In this document: positions 40,838-49,632 of the stretch, piece by piece | Layout of the letters: each line of letters begins with the position of its first letter | How positions within the stretch are numbered: position 1 is the first letter of the stretch | Assembly: GCF_001263175.1 (NCBI RefSeq) | Contig: NZ_CP012332.1 | Span: forward strand, 180,001-244,000 | Source: Vulgatibacter incomptus | Lineage (GTDB): Bacteria > Myxococcota > Myxococcia > Myxococcales > Vulgatibacteraceae | Direction: 5' to 3' | DNA: 64,000 nucleotides | The notes under the pieces: generated by a model | Databases searched by the model: none | The model's input: the letters and a program-made list of their open reading frames with translations, nothing else | Told to the model about the DNA's origin: nothing | Made by a program: the position numbers and the translations under genes

Positions 40838-41545
40838 ATGAAAACACTCGCGATCGGGATCCTGCTGGCCATCGTCTCTTTTTCGACGAAGGAGGCGCGA
40901 GCGTCCGCCGCCCTCGTGGATCGATCGACCGGGGTGAAGTTCGATTCCTTCACCACCGTGGGAGGGACGCGCTACGAGTGCCTCGGCGCCGGCGTGCGAA
41001 AGGTCCTCTTTTTCAAGGCTTACGCCGTCACCTATTGCGTCGAGGCGTCCCGTGCCGACGAGCTGGTCGCCGGCTACGTCCGCTCGCGTCACCCGGATCT
41101 GTCGGGGGAAGCGCTCGGGGATCGTCTCGAAGAAGACGAGCGATTCTTCGAGGCCCTGGCGGATTCTTCCGCAGACAAGCTCGTGATCATGCAGCTCGTA
41201 CGCGACATCTCGAAGGAGAAGATCGCCGGTGCGTTCCGCACGTCGCTGAGCGAGGTGCTTCCCCACGAGAAGGTCGAGAGGCTCATCTCGACGATCCCGG
41301 GCGATGGAAAGGACGGTCAGAGGATCCTCATCCATTCGCACGGCGACACCCTCGTGATCGACATCGCCGGAGACGCGAAGAAGCTCGAGGACGCACAGAT
41401 CAGCCGAAAGCTGTGGCGGGTCTGGCTCGGCCCCGACAGCGTCTCATCGACGTTGAAGGAGTCGATCGCGCAGAGGGCAGCCGCCCGAATTCCGCCCCGT
41501 GGCTACATGCCGGCCTCAGCGCCGGCGGAGCGCGCGAAGGAGTAG
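40838..41545 (+). CDS. Secreted chalcone-isomerase-like protein
   Basis: The 235-residue precursor has a Sec signal peptide (residues 1 to about 24, ending ARASA) and a domain resembling the chalcone isomerase-like fold (Chalcone_3/CHI-like). Segments are RYECLGAGVRKVLFFKAYAVTYCV, LVIMQLVRDISKEKIAGAFRTSL and KLWRVWLGPDSVS. Bacterial members are not thought to make flavonoids; some of this fold bind fatty acids. Location is periplasmic. The ATG at 40838 is followed at once by a good signal sequence. Confidence 0.82.
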   Translation: MKTLAIGILLAIVSFSTKEARASAALVDRSTGVKFDSFTTVGGTRYECLGAGVRKVLFFKAYAVTYCVEASRADELVAGYVRSRHPDLSGEALGDRLEEDERFFEALADSSADKLVIMQLVRDISKEKIAGAFRTSLSEVLPHEKVERLISTIPGDGKDGQRILIHSHGDTLVIDIAGDAKKLEDAQISRKLWRVWLGPDSVSSTLKESIAQRAAARIPPRGYMPASAPAERAKE

Positions 41546-41616
41546 CGCGCTCGGACGAATCGGGGCGGGCGGGGGTCGAACGTCTCTCCAGCCGGCGCGA
41601 AGGGGCTCGACCGCGC

Positions 41617-41650
41617 AAAAAAAAGAGCCGCGGGGCGAACCCCGCGGCTC
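41617..41650 (-). terminator. Strong rho-independent terminator of the AT-hook gene
   Basis: An 11-bp perfect stem (GAGCCGCGGGG / CCCCGCGGCTC) with a CGAA tetraloop is followed on the minus strand by eight T residues. It is 26 bp past the stop of the AT-hook/zinc-finger gene and is the most canonical terminator in the window. Confidence 0.95.
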
Positions 41651-41676
41651 CGAAACGAGCCAGACGCTCGAACAGG

Positions 41677-42105
41677 CTACATCGCAGCCTTGGATGCGTC
41701 CTTCGGCGGACGACCGCGCGAGGGGCGCGGCGGCGCCTTGAAGTTCTCGGGAGCCGGAAGCGGCCAGTCGTACTTGCGCGCAGCCTGGTAGTGCGCAGCG
41801 CAGTAGCCCTGGGACCGATACGGCCTGTTGCAGCCGACGACCTCGCACTTCTTGCCTGCGGGCTTCCGTCCGGGAGCGGCTGCCTTCGCCGTCTTGGCGG
41901 CGGCCTTCGGGCCCGGCTTGCGGCCCGGGCGCTTCGCGGCGGGGGCTGCGACCTGGGGCGCGCCGGTGCCGAGAGCCTGAGCGAGCTCCTCCGCGAAGAT
42001 CTCCCGGAGGTTCGTGCGGACCGCTGCCTCGACCGTCTCCTCGACGATCTTGCGGATGCGCTGATCCAACGCGTTGGCGAATGGGTTGTTCGAAATCTTG
42101 GCCAT
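41677..42105 (-). CDS. AT-hook and zinc-finger DNA-binding protein
   Basis: The 142-residue basic protein has three recognisable parts. Residues 1-47 are an amphipathic helix region (IRKIVEETVEAAVRTNLREIF) probably used for oligomerisation. Residues 56-85 are an Ala/Lys/Pro stretch with AT-hook-like RPGRKPGPK and PGRKPAGKK, with another AT-hook core RGRPPK at 130. Residues 87-105 form a small zinc-binding unit, C-x4-C-x9-C-x2-H. AGGAG lies 10 nt before the ATG. Such proteins bind the minor groove of DNA and resemble eukaryotic HMGA more than classical bacterial regulators. It has its own strong terminator and a long upstream region. Confidence 0.78.
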   Translation of the reverse strand: MAKISNNPFANALDQRIRKIVEETVEAAVRTNLREIFAEELAQALGTGAPQVAAPAAKRPGRKPGPKAAAKTAKAAAPGRKPAGKKCEVVGCNRPYRSQGYCAAHYQAARKYDWPLPAPENFKAPPRPSRGRPPKDASKAAM

Positions 42106-42908
42106 GAGGGTGGGTACTCCTTTACCTCGAGTGATGCTGCAACCTAACCAATCGGGAGCCACAAAACAACGAATCTCGTCTGATAGCAAGCATGGAAACA
42201 GAGTCCATGCCGATTCCCTTCGAACCGCGGCGAGAGAACATGCATTTCCCGGAGGTTCATCCTCGGCGCGGCGGAAACGAGATCCATGGAGCGCCGCCAC
42301 CGGCATCCACGAAGACATCCGACGACGCGTGGCGAGGCGACGGAGATCATGGCTCCTGAGTGTCCCGTGGAGGACGTTTCTTCGTCCGAGAGATCGGTTG
42401 GGCGCGATCGGCCCGCTCGCTCTCGTCTCGACGATCGATGGCTCAGCTCGCAGCCTCGCCCCGCTGGCGGGGGGTCTCGGGCGCTCGCCCTCGGGCGAAG
42501 GCTTGGGCCGTCATCCCGCGGTCCCCAACCATCCTCGAACCATGTCAAGTGGTTTCGAGCCCTGCAGATCCGACACGATCGCCCTGCCACGGATCGAGCG
42601 CGATCGGGACCTGAACGGCCTTTCCCGGCGATCGACGCGGAGCGGTGAGAGCTCGAGGCACCTAGGGGCTTGACATGCGGGCCTGCTTGCTGCTCCGATC
42701 CGGGTTCCCCCAGGTTCGCTGTCCCAATTGCGAGTGATCCGGCCGGAGAACGAATGAGGCTCCATCGAGGCAATCCTCCGACCGCGACCAAGGGACCGAG
42801 AACCGATCGTCTCCGGACGAGACCATCCGAGGGAGATCCCGCCGCGGGATCGCCCTCCGCCACGCAAAGGCAGGCAGTTGTCCTGCAGCCCTCTCCAGGG
42901 GAGCCCCG
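42106..42908. other. Gene-free divergent intergenic region (about 0.8 kb)
   Basis: I find no reading frame with protein-like composition here on either strand. It contains a stretch of lower GC just upstream of the AT-hook gene (42110-42260), a TCGAACCA/TGGTTTCGA imperfect inverted repeat near 42535-42560, and an isolated TTGACA at 42670 without a matching -10 box. It must hold the promoters of the AT-hook gene and of the large MYXO-CTERM gene, and could hold a small RNA. Confidence 0.6.
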
Positions 42909-45900
42909 ATGAAGCGTAATCTCCTTCCGATGCTGCTAGGCGCTGTGGCCTTCGCCGTCCCGATGGCCGCGGCGGGGCAGGTGCCCCCTCCTACCTTCAC
43001 CTGGTCGAGCCCGTTCCAGCCGCTCCCGATCGAGGGAGGGGGGCCGAAGACCTTCGCGAACGTCACCGGCACGGCGCCTCTTGGTTATAACGGCCAGGAG
43101 CTAGGCAAGGACCTGCCGTTCGACGTCACGTTCTTCGACAACACCTACAACAAGATCAACGTGGGTGCGAAGGGTTACATCACCTTCGGCCCCAACCGCG
43201 CGGACGGGACCCCCACTCCCGCCGTAAGCGGTAACCTCGACGCCATCAAGGTGTCGCCGACTACCACCAGTCCCGCCAACCTGAAGAATACCTCGAACCC
43301 CTTCAACGTGGTCGCCGCGTGGTGGGGCGACCACTACTGCGAGCCTTCGGCCGAGATCAGCTACCAGGTCCTCGACACGGGCGAGCACGCCGCGCCGAAC
43401 CGGGTGTTCATCGTCCAGTGGTTCTGCACCAAGGCCGTCAACTCGACGTCGCCTGTCGGGACCCTGACGCGGTTCCAGGCGCAGATTTGGCTCTACGAGC
43501 GTTCGGTCCCCGGCCGGAACAACGTGATCCGCGCCCGGTACGGGACGCTCACGCTGGATACGCAGTCTGTCTGGGCCAACGTCAGCTGGGGCCTCAAGAA
43601 GAACAACGCCGCCGGCACGTTGGGGCCCGCCGCCGACGGCAGCGTCGACATCTGCAATCCTCTCAACGCTGCCAACGGATTGCCCAAGTGTGGCCCCGAG
43701 CACTTCCCGGCCCAGACCACCATCCAGTACGGGCTCATGGAGGGCGTCGATTTCACCGCCGCCGTCAAGCCGGGCCGGATCAAGGCCACCGGCAACACCA
43801 TCGACTTCTCCATCGACACCACGCTGCGAAACGTAGGTGACCAGACGGGCGACGCGATCTACGACCTCTGGCTCGTCAAGGCTGCGGTTGGCCCTGCGGG
43901 CTTCGTCCCGGATGGACCGGGTGCGACGAAGATCGGCTCCGTGACCAGGCCGACCACCGTCCCCGGCGGCGGCTCCGTCGTCCTGACCGAGAACCTCGTC
44001 GGCGTCTCGCGGACCAACATCGCGAACGGGCTCTACTACATCTGCGCCGACATCCATCCGGCATCGGGGACGGCCGAGGTGTACGAGTCCAACAACCGCG
44101 TCTGCTCGACCAGCAAGGTCGCGATCGGCCCTGACCTTACGGGCAAGATCACCGGCTTCACTCCCACCACGGCTGGGCCGGGTCAGGACATCACGGTTCA
44201 GTTCGAGTTGTCGAACATCGGCTCGGCCGATTCGGGACCTTTCAACTACTGGATCGTGATGGATACCGTCCAGGGGACTGGGATTGGGGTCGCCCGCAGC
44301 CAGTCGATCGTGCACAATCGCATCGATAACGGCCTCCAGGCCGGGCAGACCATCCCCATGGTCACCCTGGACGCGAAGACGCCTTGGAAGCTCCTCGGCG
44401 ACAAGTACACCTTCTCCCTCCACGTCGACTCCTCCGACCCGACCACGCTGCCAATCGTGCGAGAGGTGGAAGATGATGCGGATTTCACGAACAACGTAGT
44501 ACGGACCACGGCGACGCTGACAAGCAAGCGCCACACGGGGGTGAAGGTGACCCAGACCCGGGTCACGATCAACCTTCCGAATGGCTGCTTCTATGGCGAA
44601 CCGATCGAGGGGAGCCTCGAGGTCTGCAACACCCTCACCGGGTCCGCAGACGCCTGGAACTTCCACCCGGCCCTGATGATGGGGCCGACAGACCGGGTCG
44701 CTTGGGAAAACGACGCGGTGGCTGCCTCCTATCCGCCCGCTTGCAACGACGATGATGCGAACGTCGAGTGGAACCACGCGACCTGCGCCGATCCGGCTGC
44801 TCAGTGCATCGCCGGCCGCTGCCGCGTCGAGTGCGAGACGAACGCCGACTGCGGCACGAACCTGTTCTGTGGGCACGACTGGACGGCCGAGCCGCAGCTC
44901 GGTCCCAAGGCGAAGACGTGCATGAACTATCTGCCCGCCCCGCCCCCGGCGAGCCAGTGCAAGGTCTACCCGGTGAAGGGCCGGATCCCTCTGGCGGACG
45001 CCGATAACCAGCGCTACCAGAACGGCAGCCAGCTCTTCCACTGGGTTGCGGACAGCCTTCGGACCCTGAGCCAGGATACGCCTGACGAGTTCGCGTCCAG
45101 CCGGTACAACTGCCGGAGACCGCTTCCCGACTTCACGGTGGGCTACATGAATCCCCCGTCGCGGGTCGTGGCCGGCGAAGCCGCGGTGATCTCCCGCTCG
45201 ATCAAGAACGTCGGCCTGATCGAGCAGCCGGCTCTTGCGGGTGTGGCGCCGCCCACGACGGTGCAGGCCAAGTACGCCTACTACCTCGGCTCGACTAAGT
45301 ACGTCTCGATCCACGACATCCGGCTCGACGTCCAGTCGACCGGTGGCGCCGGCGTCGTCTCGCTCGGACGCTTCGACGAGAACCGGCTCACCGATCAGGT
45401 CATCATCCCGTCTGACACCAAGGCGGGCGAGTACTTCATCGCCCTCATCGTCGATCCGGACAACGAGTTCGCCGAGCTCGACAAGTCCAACAACGTCTTC
45501 GTGCACCCGACGCAGAAGGTCGTCGTCGTGGAGTCGTCCCTCAAGATCCTCAACGGGACCATTCCGCCCGTGACCCTCGGGGAGTCGCCGGTCTACCAGT
45601 TCGACGCCGCTGGCGGAGTCGTCCGCCCGCTGCAGTGGTCCGCCGACGGGACGCCCCCCGGCATGACGCTGGACTCGAACGGTCTGCTCACTGGCACGCC
45701 GATCGATGACGGTGACAACTACTTCATCGTCTCCGTGCGGTCGGGTGACCTCGTGGCGAAGAAGGCCGTGAAGCTTACGGTCCTCAAGCCCATGGGCTCC
45801 CTCCAGATCACCACCCGGACCCTCCCCACCGGCATCAGGGGCAAGGCCTACGGTGGCTGGATCGACGCAGCCGGCAAGTCCCACAAGGGCGTGCCCCTCA

Positions 45901-46823
45901 CGGCCAGCGGCGGTCTCCCGCCGTACACGTGGGCTTTGGCGAGTCCGAAGGACACGATTCCGAACGGCATGGACACCAGTCTCGGCCTACTCAACTGTGG
46001 GGACGAATGCGAAGCGAAGGTGACGGGCACGCTCCAGACGACGGGCTCGAAGACCTTCACTGTCAAGGTGACGGACGCCAGGGGGAACTGGGTCACCCAG
46101 GAGCTCACGCTGATGGTGGTCGAGGAGTCCAGCCTGATGATCACCGTCGACCGGTTCCAGCAGGGGTGGACCGCAAGGTACTACGAATTCTGTCTCGTCG
46201 CGTCCGGCGGCGTTGGCCCGGAATACTCCTGGCGCTTTGACCCGAGGACCTACCCGGCAGGCCTCACCGTTGAGACTCGGGGCAGCGTGCGGGGGTGCCT
46301 GGTTGGAACGCCGAAGGAGTGCGGCAACTTCATGGTCGACTCGACGGTGACGGACGACGCGAGAGGGCAGAGCTTCAACGCCCGGGTTCCGTTCCCGGTG
46401 GAATGCTCAGGGGTTGACCTGACCATGCCTCGTATCCCGGACATCAAGCGCGGCCAGGTGGTGGAGATCTCGCTCTACTCGACCAACGCCGTCGACCCGA
46501 CCTTCCGCCTCGTGCAGGGCACCCTGCCGCCGGGCTTGTCGCTCTCGGATGGCGTCATCTCGGGCACGGTCTCGTCCGACGCACCCTTCGGAGCGTACAC
46601 CGTGATGATCGAGATCAAGGACGTCGAGGGTCGCTTGGGTCTGGATTCCTTGACGCTCACGGTGCAGATCGAGCCCAAGGAGGCGCACACCGAGACGAAG
46701 AAGAAGTCCGGCTGCAGCGCGGCCGGCTCGCCGGCCAACGGGGTCGCCTTCGGCCTCGCCCTCGTCGGCGCCGCGTTGCTCCGCCGGCGCGGAAACGGGA
46801 CCCTTGGAGGCTCGGATTCTTGA
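42909..46823 (+). CDS. Large CARDB/Ig-like surface protein with MYXO-CTERM-type tail
   Basis: The 1304-residue protein has a Sec signal (residues 1-23). About 220 residues of unassigned beta-rich sequence follow, then CARDB-like adhesion domains (about 280-400, 410-540 and 740-870; hallmarks NNRVC, FTNNV, DKSNNVFV). A Cys-rich insert lies at about 615-670. Three or more Ig-like He_PIG-type domains (LPPGLSLSDGVISGT pattern) fill about 880-1260. The C-terminus reads SGCSAAGSP, then a hydrophobic helix, then LLRRRG, the MYXO-CTERM arrangement that directs sorting to the myxobacterial cell surface via a myxosortase. It is a likely adhesin or matrix protein. The next gene is a Cys-rich lipoprotein. 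Confidence 0.85.
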   Translation: MKRNLLPMLLGAVAFAVPMAAAGQVPPPTFTWSSPFQPLPIEGGGPKTFANVTGTAPLGYNGQELGKDLPFDVTFFDNTYNKINVGAKGYITFGPNRADGTPTPAVSGNLDAIKVSPTTTSPANLKNTSNPFNVVAAWWGDHYCEPSAEISYQVLDTGEHAAPNRVFIVQWFCTKAVNSTSPVGTLTRFQAQIWLYERSVPGRNNVIRARYGTLTLDTQSVWANVSWGLKKNNAAGTLGPAADGSVDICNPLNAANGLPKCGPEHFPAQTTIQYGLMEGVDFTAAVKPGRIKATGNTIDFSIDTTLRNVGDQTGDAIYDLWLVKAAVGPAGFVPDGPGATKIGSVTRPTTVPGGGSVVLTENLVGVSRTNIANGLYYICADIHPASGTAEVYESNNRVCSTSKVAIGPDLTGKITGFTPTTAGPGQDITVQFELSNIGSADSGPFNYWIVMDTVQGTGIGVARSQSIVHNRIDNGLQAGQTIPMVTLDAKTPWKLLGDKYTFSLHVDSSDPTTLPIVREVEDDADFTNNVVRTTATLTSKRHTGVKVTQTRVTINLPNGCFYGEPIEGSLEVCNTLTGSADAWNFHPALMMGPTDRVAWENDAVAASYPPACNDDDANVEWNHATCADPAAQCIAGRCRVECETNADCGTNLFCGHDWTAEPQLGPKAKTCMNYLPAPPPASQCKVYPVKGRIPLADADNQRYQNGSQLFHWVADSLRTLSQDTPDEFASSRYNCRRPLPDFTVGYMNPPSRVVAGEAAVISRSIKNVGLIEQPALAGVAPPTTVQAKYAYYLGSTKYVSIHDIRLDVQSTGGAGVVSLGRFDENRLTDQVIIPSDTKAGEYFIALIVDPDNEFAELDKSNNVFVHPTQKVVVVESSLKILNGTIPPVTLGESPVYQFDAAGGVVRPLQWSADGTPPGMTLDSNGLLTGTPIDDGDNYFIVSVRSGDLVAKKAVKLTVLKPMGSLQITTRTLPTGIRGKAYGGWIDAAGKSHKGVPLTASGGLPPYTWALASPKDTIPNGMDTSLGLLNCGDECEAKVTGTLQTTGSKTFTVKVTDARGNWVTQELTLMVVEESSLMITVDRFQQGWTARYYEFCLVASGGVGPEYSWRFDPRTYPAGLTVETRGSVRGCLVGTPKECGNFMVDSTVTDDARGQSFNARVPFPVECSGVDLTMPRIPDIKRGQVVEISLYSTNAVDPTFRLVQGTLPPGLSLSDGVISGTVSSDAPFGAYTVMIEIKDVEGRLGLDSLTLTVQIEPKEAHTETKKKSGCSAAGSPANGVAFGLALVGAALLRRRGNGTLGGSDS

Positions 46824-46948
46824 CAAATCCGGAGCCATCGGAACGCCGCCCGATCCGGGCGGCGGATCCCTTCGATCGGGCGGCGCCCCGTCTCACCTGC
46901 GGCGCCGCCACGCTCTTCTTCATTGCATTCCCCTGAGGATGACAGCCC

Positions 46949-48241
46949 ATGACCTCTAGAATTCGCTGGCTCGGTTTCGCCGCGATCGTCGCGACGCTCT
47001 CCGCTGGAGCCATCGCGTGTGGCTCGAACACCGAACAGATCGTCCTTCCCCTTTGCGAAGGGGTCATCTGCGACGATCCCATGGTCTGCGACCCGACCGA
47101 CGGCTACTGCAAGTGCGGCGGCGAGGGCGGGATCCCGTGCAAGCCCGGCGAGTCGTGTACCCTCGACCCCGCTCCCCAGTGCTACTCGCCCAAGTGCCAG
47201 TTCGCCGAATGCACCCGCGGTGAGTCCTGCGATCCGCTCACCGGCGACTGTGTCTGCGGGCAGCAGGCCTGCGCCGATGGCGAGGTCTGCGTGAACCAGC
47301 AGTGCAAGGCTAACAACCTCTGCCTTGGCGTGAAGTGCGGCACGGGCCTCGACTGCGACCCCGAGGACGGCGATTGCAAGTGCGGGGGCGTCAGCTGTGA
47401 GGCGGGCGAGGCCTGCTCCGACGGCAAGTGCACCCTCGACCCCTGTGCCGGCGTCAACTGCGACAAGAACTCCGTCTGCAACCCGGCCGATGGCCAGTGC
47501 CACTGCGACACGATCAACGGACCGATCTGCAGGGGCGGCGAGGCGTGTGCCAAGAACGGGAACTCGACGGTCTTCGAGTGCATCTCCAGCGACAAGTGCT
47601 CCAGCGTGAGCTGCGTAGATGGCGAATACTGCGACCCGGTGGACGGCAAGTGCAAGTGCGGAGTCGACGGGATTGAGTGCGGCCCGGGCGATAGCTGCGT
47701 CAATGGAGAGTGCCGCGGCGGTACCCGCTGCACCTCGGAGAAGATTCAGGCGTGCAGGGATAGCAATGGGGCGGGATGGGAATGCGATCCGAACGACGGC
47801 GTGTGCAAGTGCGGCGGAATCGGCGGCAATGTATGTGTCGCTGATGCTCAGACCTGCACCCAGGTGAAGACCGCGCCCTACGCTTGCCTCATGGACTGCA
47901 AGCCTCGCGAAGTCGACGAGACCGGCGCGAACCCTTCCTGCGCCCAGGGCGAGTCCTGCTACATCCCGTTCGTGCGTCCGATCGACGCCTGGCCCGCCTA
48001 CTGCTTCCCCACGGGGACGAAGGGCGAAGGGGTCGCGTGCGCGGATTCCACCGAGTGTTCAGCCAATCTCTTCTGCGCCCCGGCTGGTGGTGGCGGCGCT
48101 CGGAAATGCCGCATGGTTTGCGACCACGATGTTGACGAGTGGGAGCGCTGCGTCGGCGGCCCGGTCGGCTCGGAGTGCACGAGCGAGATTTGGAAGGTCG
48201 GCGGGAAGAGGTTCGGGTACTGCGCCGTCCCGAGCGCTTGA
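46949..48241 (+). CDS. Cysteine-rich repeat lipoprotein
   Basis: The 430-residue protein begins with a lipoprotein-type signal (Cys 24 after AIA; the -3 residue is unusual). It carries about 50 cysteines in tandem units of the form C-x3-C-x6-CDPxDGxCxCG, repeated about six times across residues 35-290 and resembling EGF- or TIL-type disulfide knots. The last 120 residues are a different Cys-containing domain. Such Cys-rich proteins are common at the myxobacterial surface; binding and structural roles are guesses. It follows the MYXO-CTERM gene by 125 bp and ends before a strong hairpin, so the two may form a unit. Confidence 0.82.
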   Translation: MTSRIRWLGFAAIVATLSAGAIACGSNTEQIVLPLCEGVICDDPMVCDPTDGYCKCGGEGGIPCKPGESCTLDPAPQCYSPKCQFAECTRGESCDPLTGDCVCGQQACADGEVCVNQQCKANNLCLGVKCGTGLDCDPEDGDCKCGGVSCEAGEACSDGKCTLDPCAGVNCDKNSVCNPADGQCHCDTINGPICRGGEACAKNGNSTVFECISSDKCSSVSCVDGEYCDPVDGKCKCGVDGIECGPGDSCVNGECRGGTRCTSEKIQACRDSNGAGWECDPNDGVCKCGGIGGNVCVADAQTCTQVKTAPYACLMDCKPREVDETGANPSCAQGESCYIPFVRPIDAWPAYCFPTGTKGEGVACADSTECSANLFCAPAGGGGARKCRMVCDHDVDEWERCVGGPVGSECTSEIWKVGGKRFGYCAVPSA

Positions 48242-48275
48242 CGGGACCGATCGAAAGAACCATCTGCTGAAATCC

Positions 48276-48313
48276 GCGAGCGCCCGGGCCTAAATGTCCC
48301 GGGCGCTCGCCCT
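48276..48313 (+). terminator. Hairpin terminator of the surface-protein pair
   Basis: A perfect 13-bp stem (GCGAGCGCCCGGG / CCCGGGCGCTCGC) with a 9-nt loop is followed by CCTTTGCG, a weak T tract. It lies between the lipoprotein stop and argD, and makes an upstream start for argD at 48294 unlikely. Confidence 0.75.
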
Positions 48314-48329
48314 TTGCGCCGAGAGGACG

Positions 48330-49526
48330 ATGGGACGCAACGAGGAGCTCGCCGACCGGGCCAGAAACGTATTGGTCGGAAACTACAAGCAGCAGCCGAT
48401 CGCGATCGAGCGTGGCGAGGGATGCTACCTCTACGACGCGGAGGGCCGCCGCTACCTCGACATGATCGCGGGGATCGCGACCGTGTCGCTGGGCCACTGC
48501 CATCCGAAGGTGGTGGCGGCGCTCGAGGCCCAGTCGAAGCAGCTCTGGCACGCGTCGAACGTGGTCTACACGCTGCCGCAGATCGAGCTCGCCGAGCGGA
48601 TCTGCAGCTCGTCGTTCGCGGAGCGCGTCTTCTTCTGCAACTCGGGCGCGGAGGCCAACGAGGCGGCGCTGAAGCTCGCCCGCCGCTGGCAGCGCGACCG
48701 GGGCCAGGATCGCTTCGAGATCATCGCGTTCCAGAGCAGCTTCCACGGCCGCACCCTCTTCACGGTCACCGCCACGGGCCAGCCCAAGTACTGGGAGGGC
48801 TTCGAGCCGATGGTCCCCGGCGTGCATCACGCCAAATACGGAGACCTGGCCTCGGTGGAGGCGCTCATCGGGCCGAAGACGGCGGCGATCATCGTCGAGC
48901 CGGTCCAGGGAGAGGGCGGCGTCCGCCCTGCGCCCAAGGGCTTCCTCGCCGGGCTGCGGAAGCTCGCCGATGAGCACGGGCTCGTCCTGATCTTCGACGA
49001 GGTCCAGACGGGCATGGGCCGCACCGGCCCGCTCTTCGCGTACCAGCGGCACGGCGTCGAGCCGGACGTGATGACCCTCGCGAAGGCCCTGGGCAACGGG
49101 ATCCCCATCGGCGCGATGTGCACGAGGGAGGAGCTCGCGCGCTCCCTGGTCCCGGGAACCCACGCCTCCACCTTCGGCGGCAACCCCCTCGCTGCCGCAT
49201 GTGCCTCGGCGGTCTTCGACGAGCTCCTCGACGGTGGCGTCCTCGAGCGCGGGCAGATCGCCGGCGAGTACCTGGCGGCGCGCCTCGGAGACATGGCCCG
49301 CCGCCTCGGACCCGAGAAGGTCGTCGAGGCCCGAGGCCAGGGGCTCCTCCACGGCGTCGAGCTGCTCGGGCCGGCCGCACCCGTGATCTCGCGGTGCCGC
49401 GAGCTGGGCGTGATCGTCAACGCGGCCGGCGAGAAGGTCGTCCGCCTCGCGCCTCCGCTCATCATCGAGCACGTGCAGATCGACGAAGCGGTCGACGTCC
49501 TCGAGCGCGCCATTCGCGAGAGCTGA
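48330..49526 (+). CDS. argD: Acetylornithine/ornithine-family aminotransferase
   Basis: The 398-residue PLP enzyme catalyses transamination of N-acetylornithine in arginine synthesis (succinyldiaminopimelate activity is common too). Motifs: LYDAEGRRYLDMIAGIATVSLGHCHP, FCNSGAEANEAALKLAR, the PLP-phosphate motif FHGRT, the Asp in LIFDEVQTGMGRTG, and the Schiff-base Lys in TLAKALGNG. AGAGGACG directly precedes the ATG at 48330. argF lies 106 bp downstream, confirming the arginine pathway. Confidence 0.92.
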   Translation: MGRNEELADRARNVLVGNYKQQPIAIERGEGCYLYDAEGRRYLDMIAGIATVSLGHCHPKVVAALEAQSKQLWHASNVVYTLPQIELAERICSSSFAERVFFCNSGAEANEAALKLARRWQRDRGQDRFEIIAFQSSFHGRTLFTVTATGQPKYWEGFEPMVPGVHHAKYGDLASVEALIGPKTAAIIVEPVQGEGGVRPAPKGFLAGLRKLADEHGLVLIFDEVQTGMGRTGPLFAYQRHGVEPDVMTLAKALGNGIPIGAMCTREELARSLVPGTHASTFGGNPLAAACASAVFDELLDGGVLERGQIAGEYLAARLGDMARRLGPEKVVEARGQGLLHGVELLGPAAPVISRCRELGVIVNAAGEKVVRLAPPLIIEHVQIDEAVDVLERAIRES

Positions 49527-49632
49527 CGGGCGAATCGGCCGATCGCGCGCGCAGCCAAGCCGCCGCGCGATCGGCAAATCAGATACGGGAGCGCTGCCAC
49601 GCTCCCGCGAGACGGGTCTAGGGAGATTCGAG

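Noticed and set aside
42670-42698. Promoter with TTGACA at 42670
   Set aside because: The -35 box is perfect but nothing like a -10 box occurs 16-18 bp downstream.
42144-42863. Minus-strand reading frame in the 42.1-42.9 kb gap
   Set aside because: The translation is Arg/Ser/Gly-rich without any pattern, and there is no ribosome binding site; it looks like chance.
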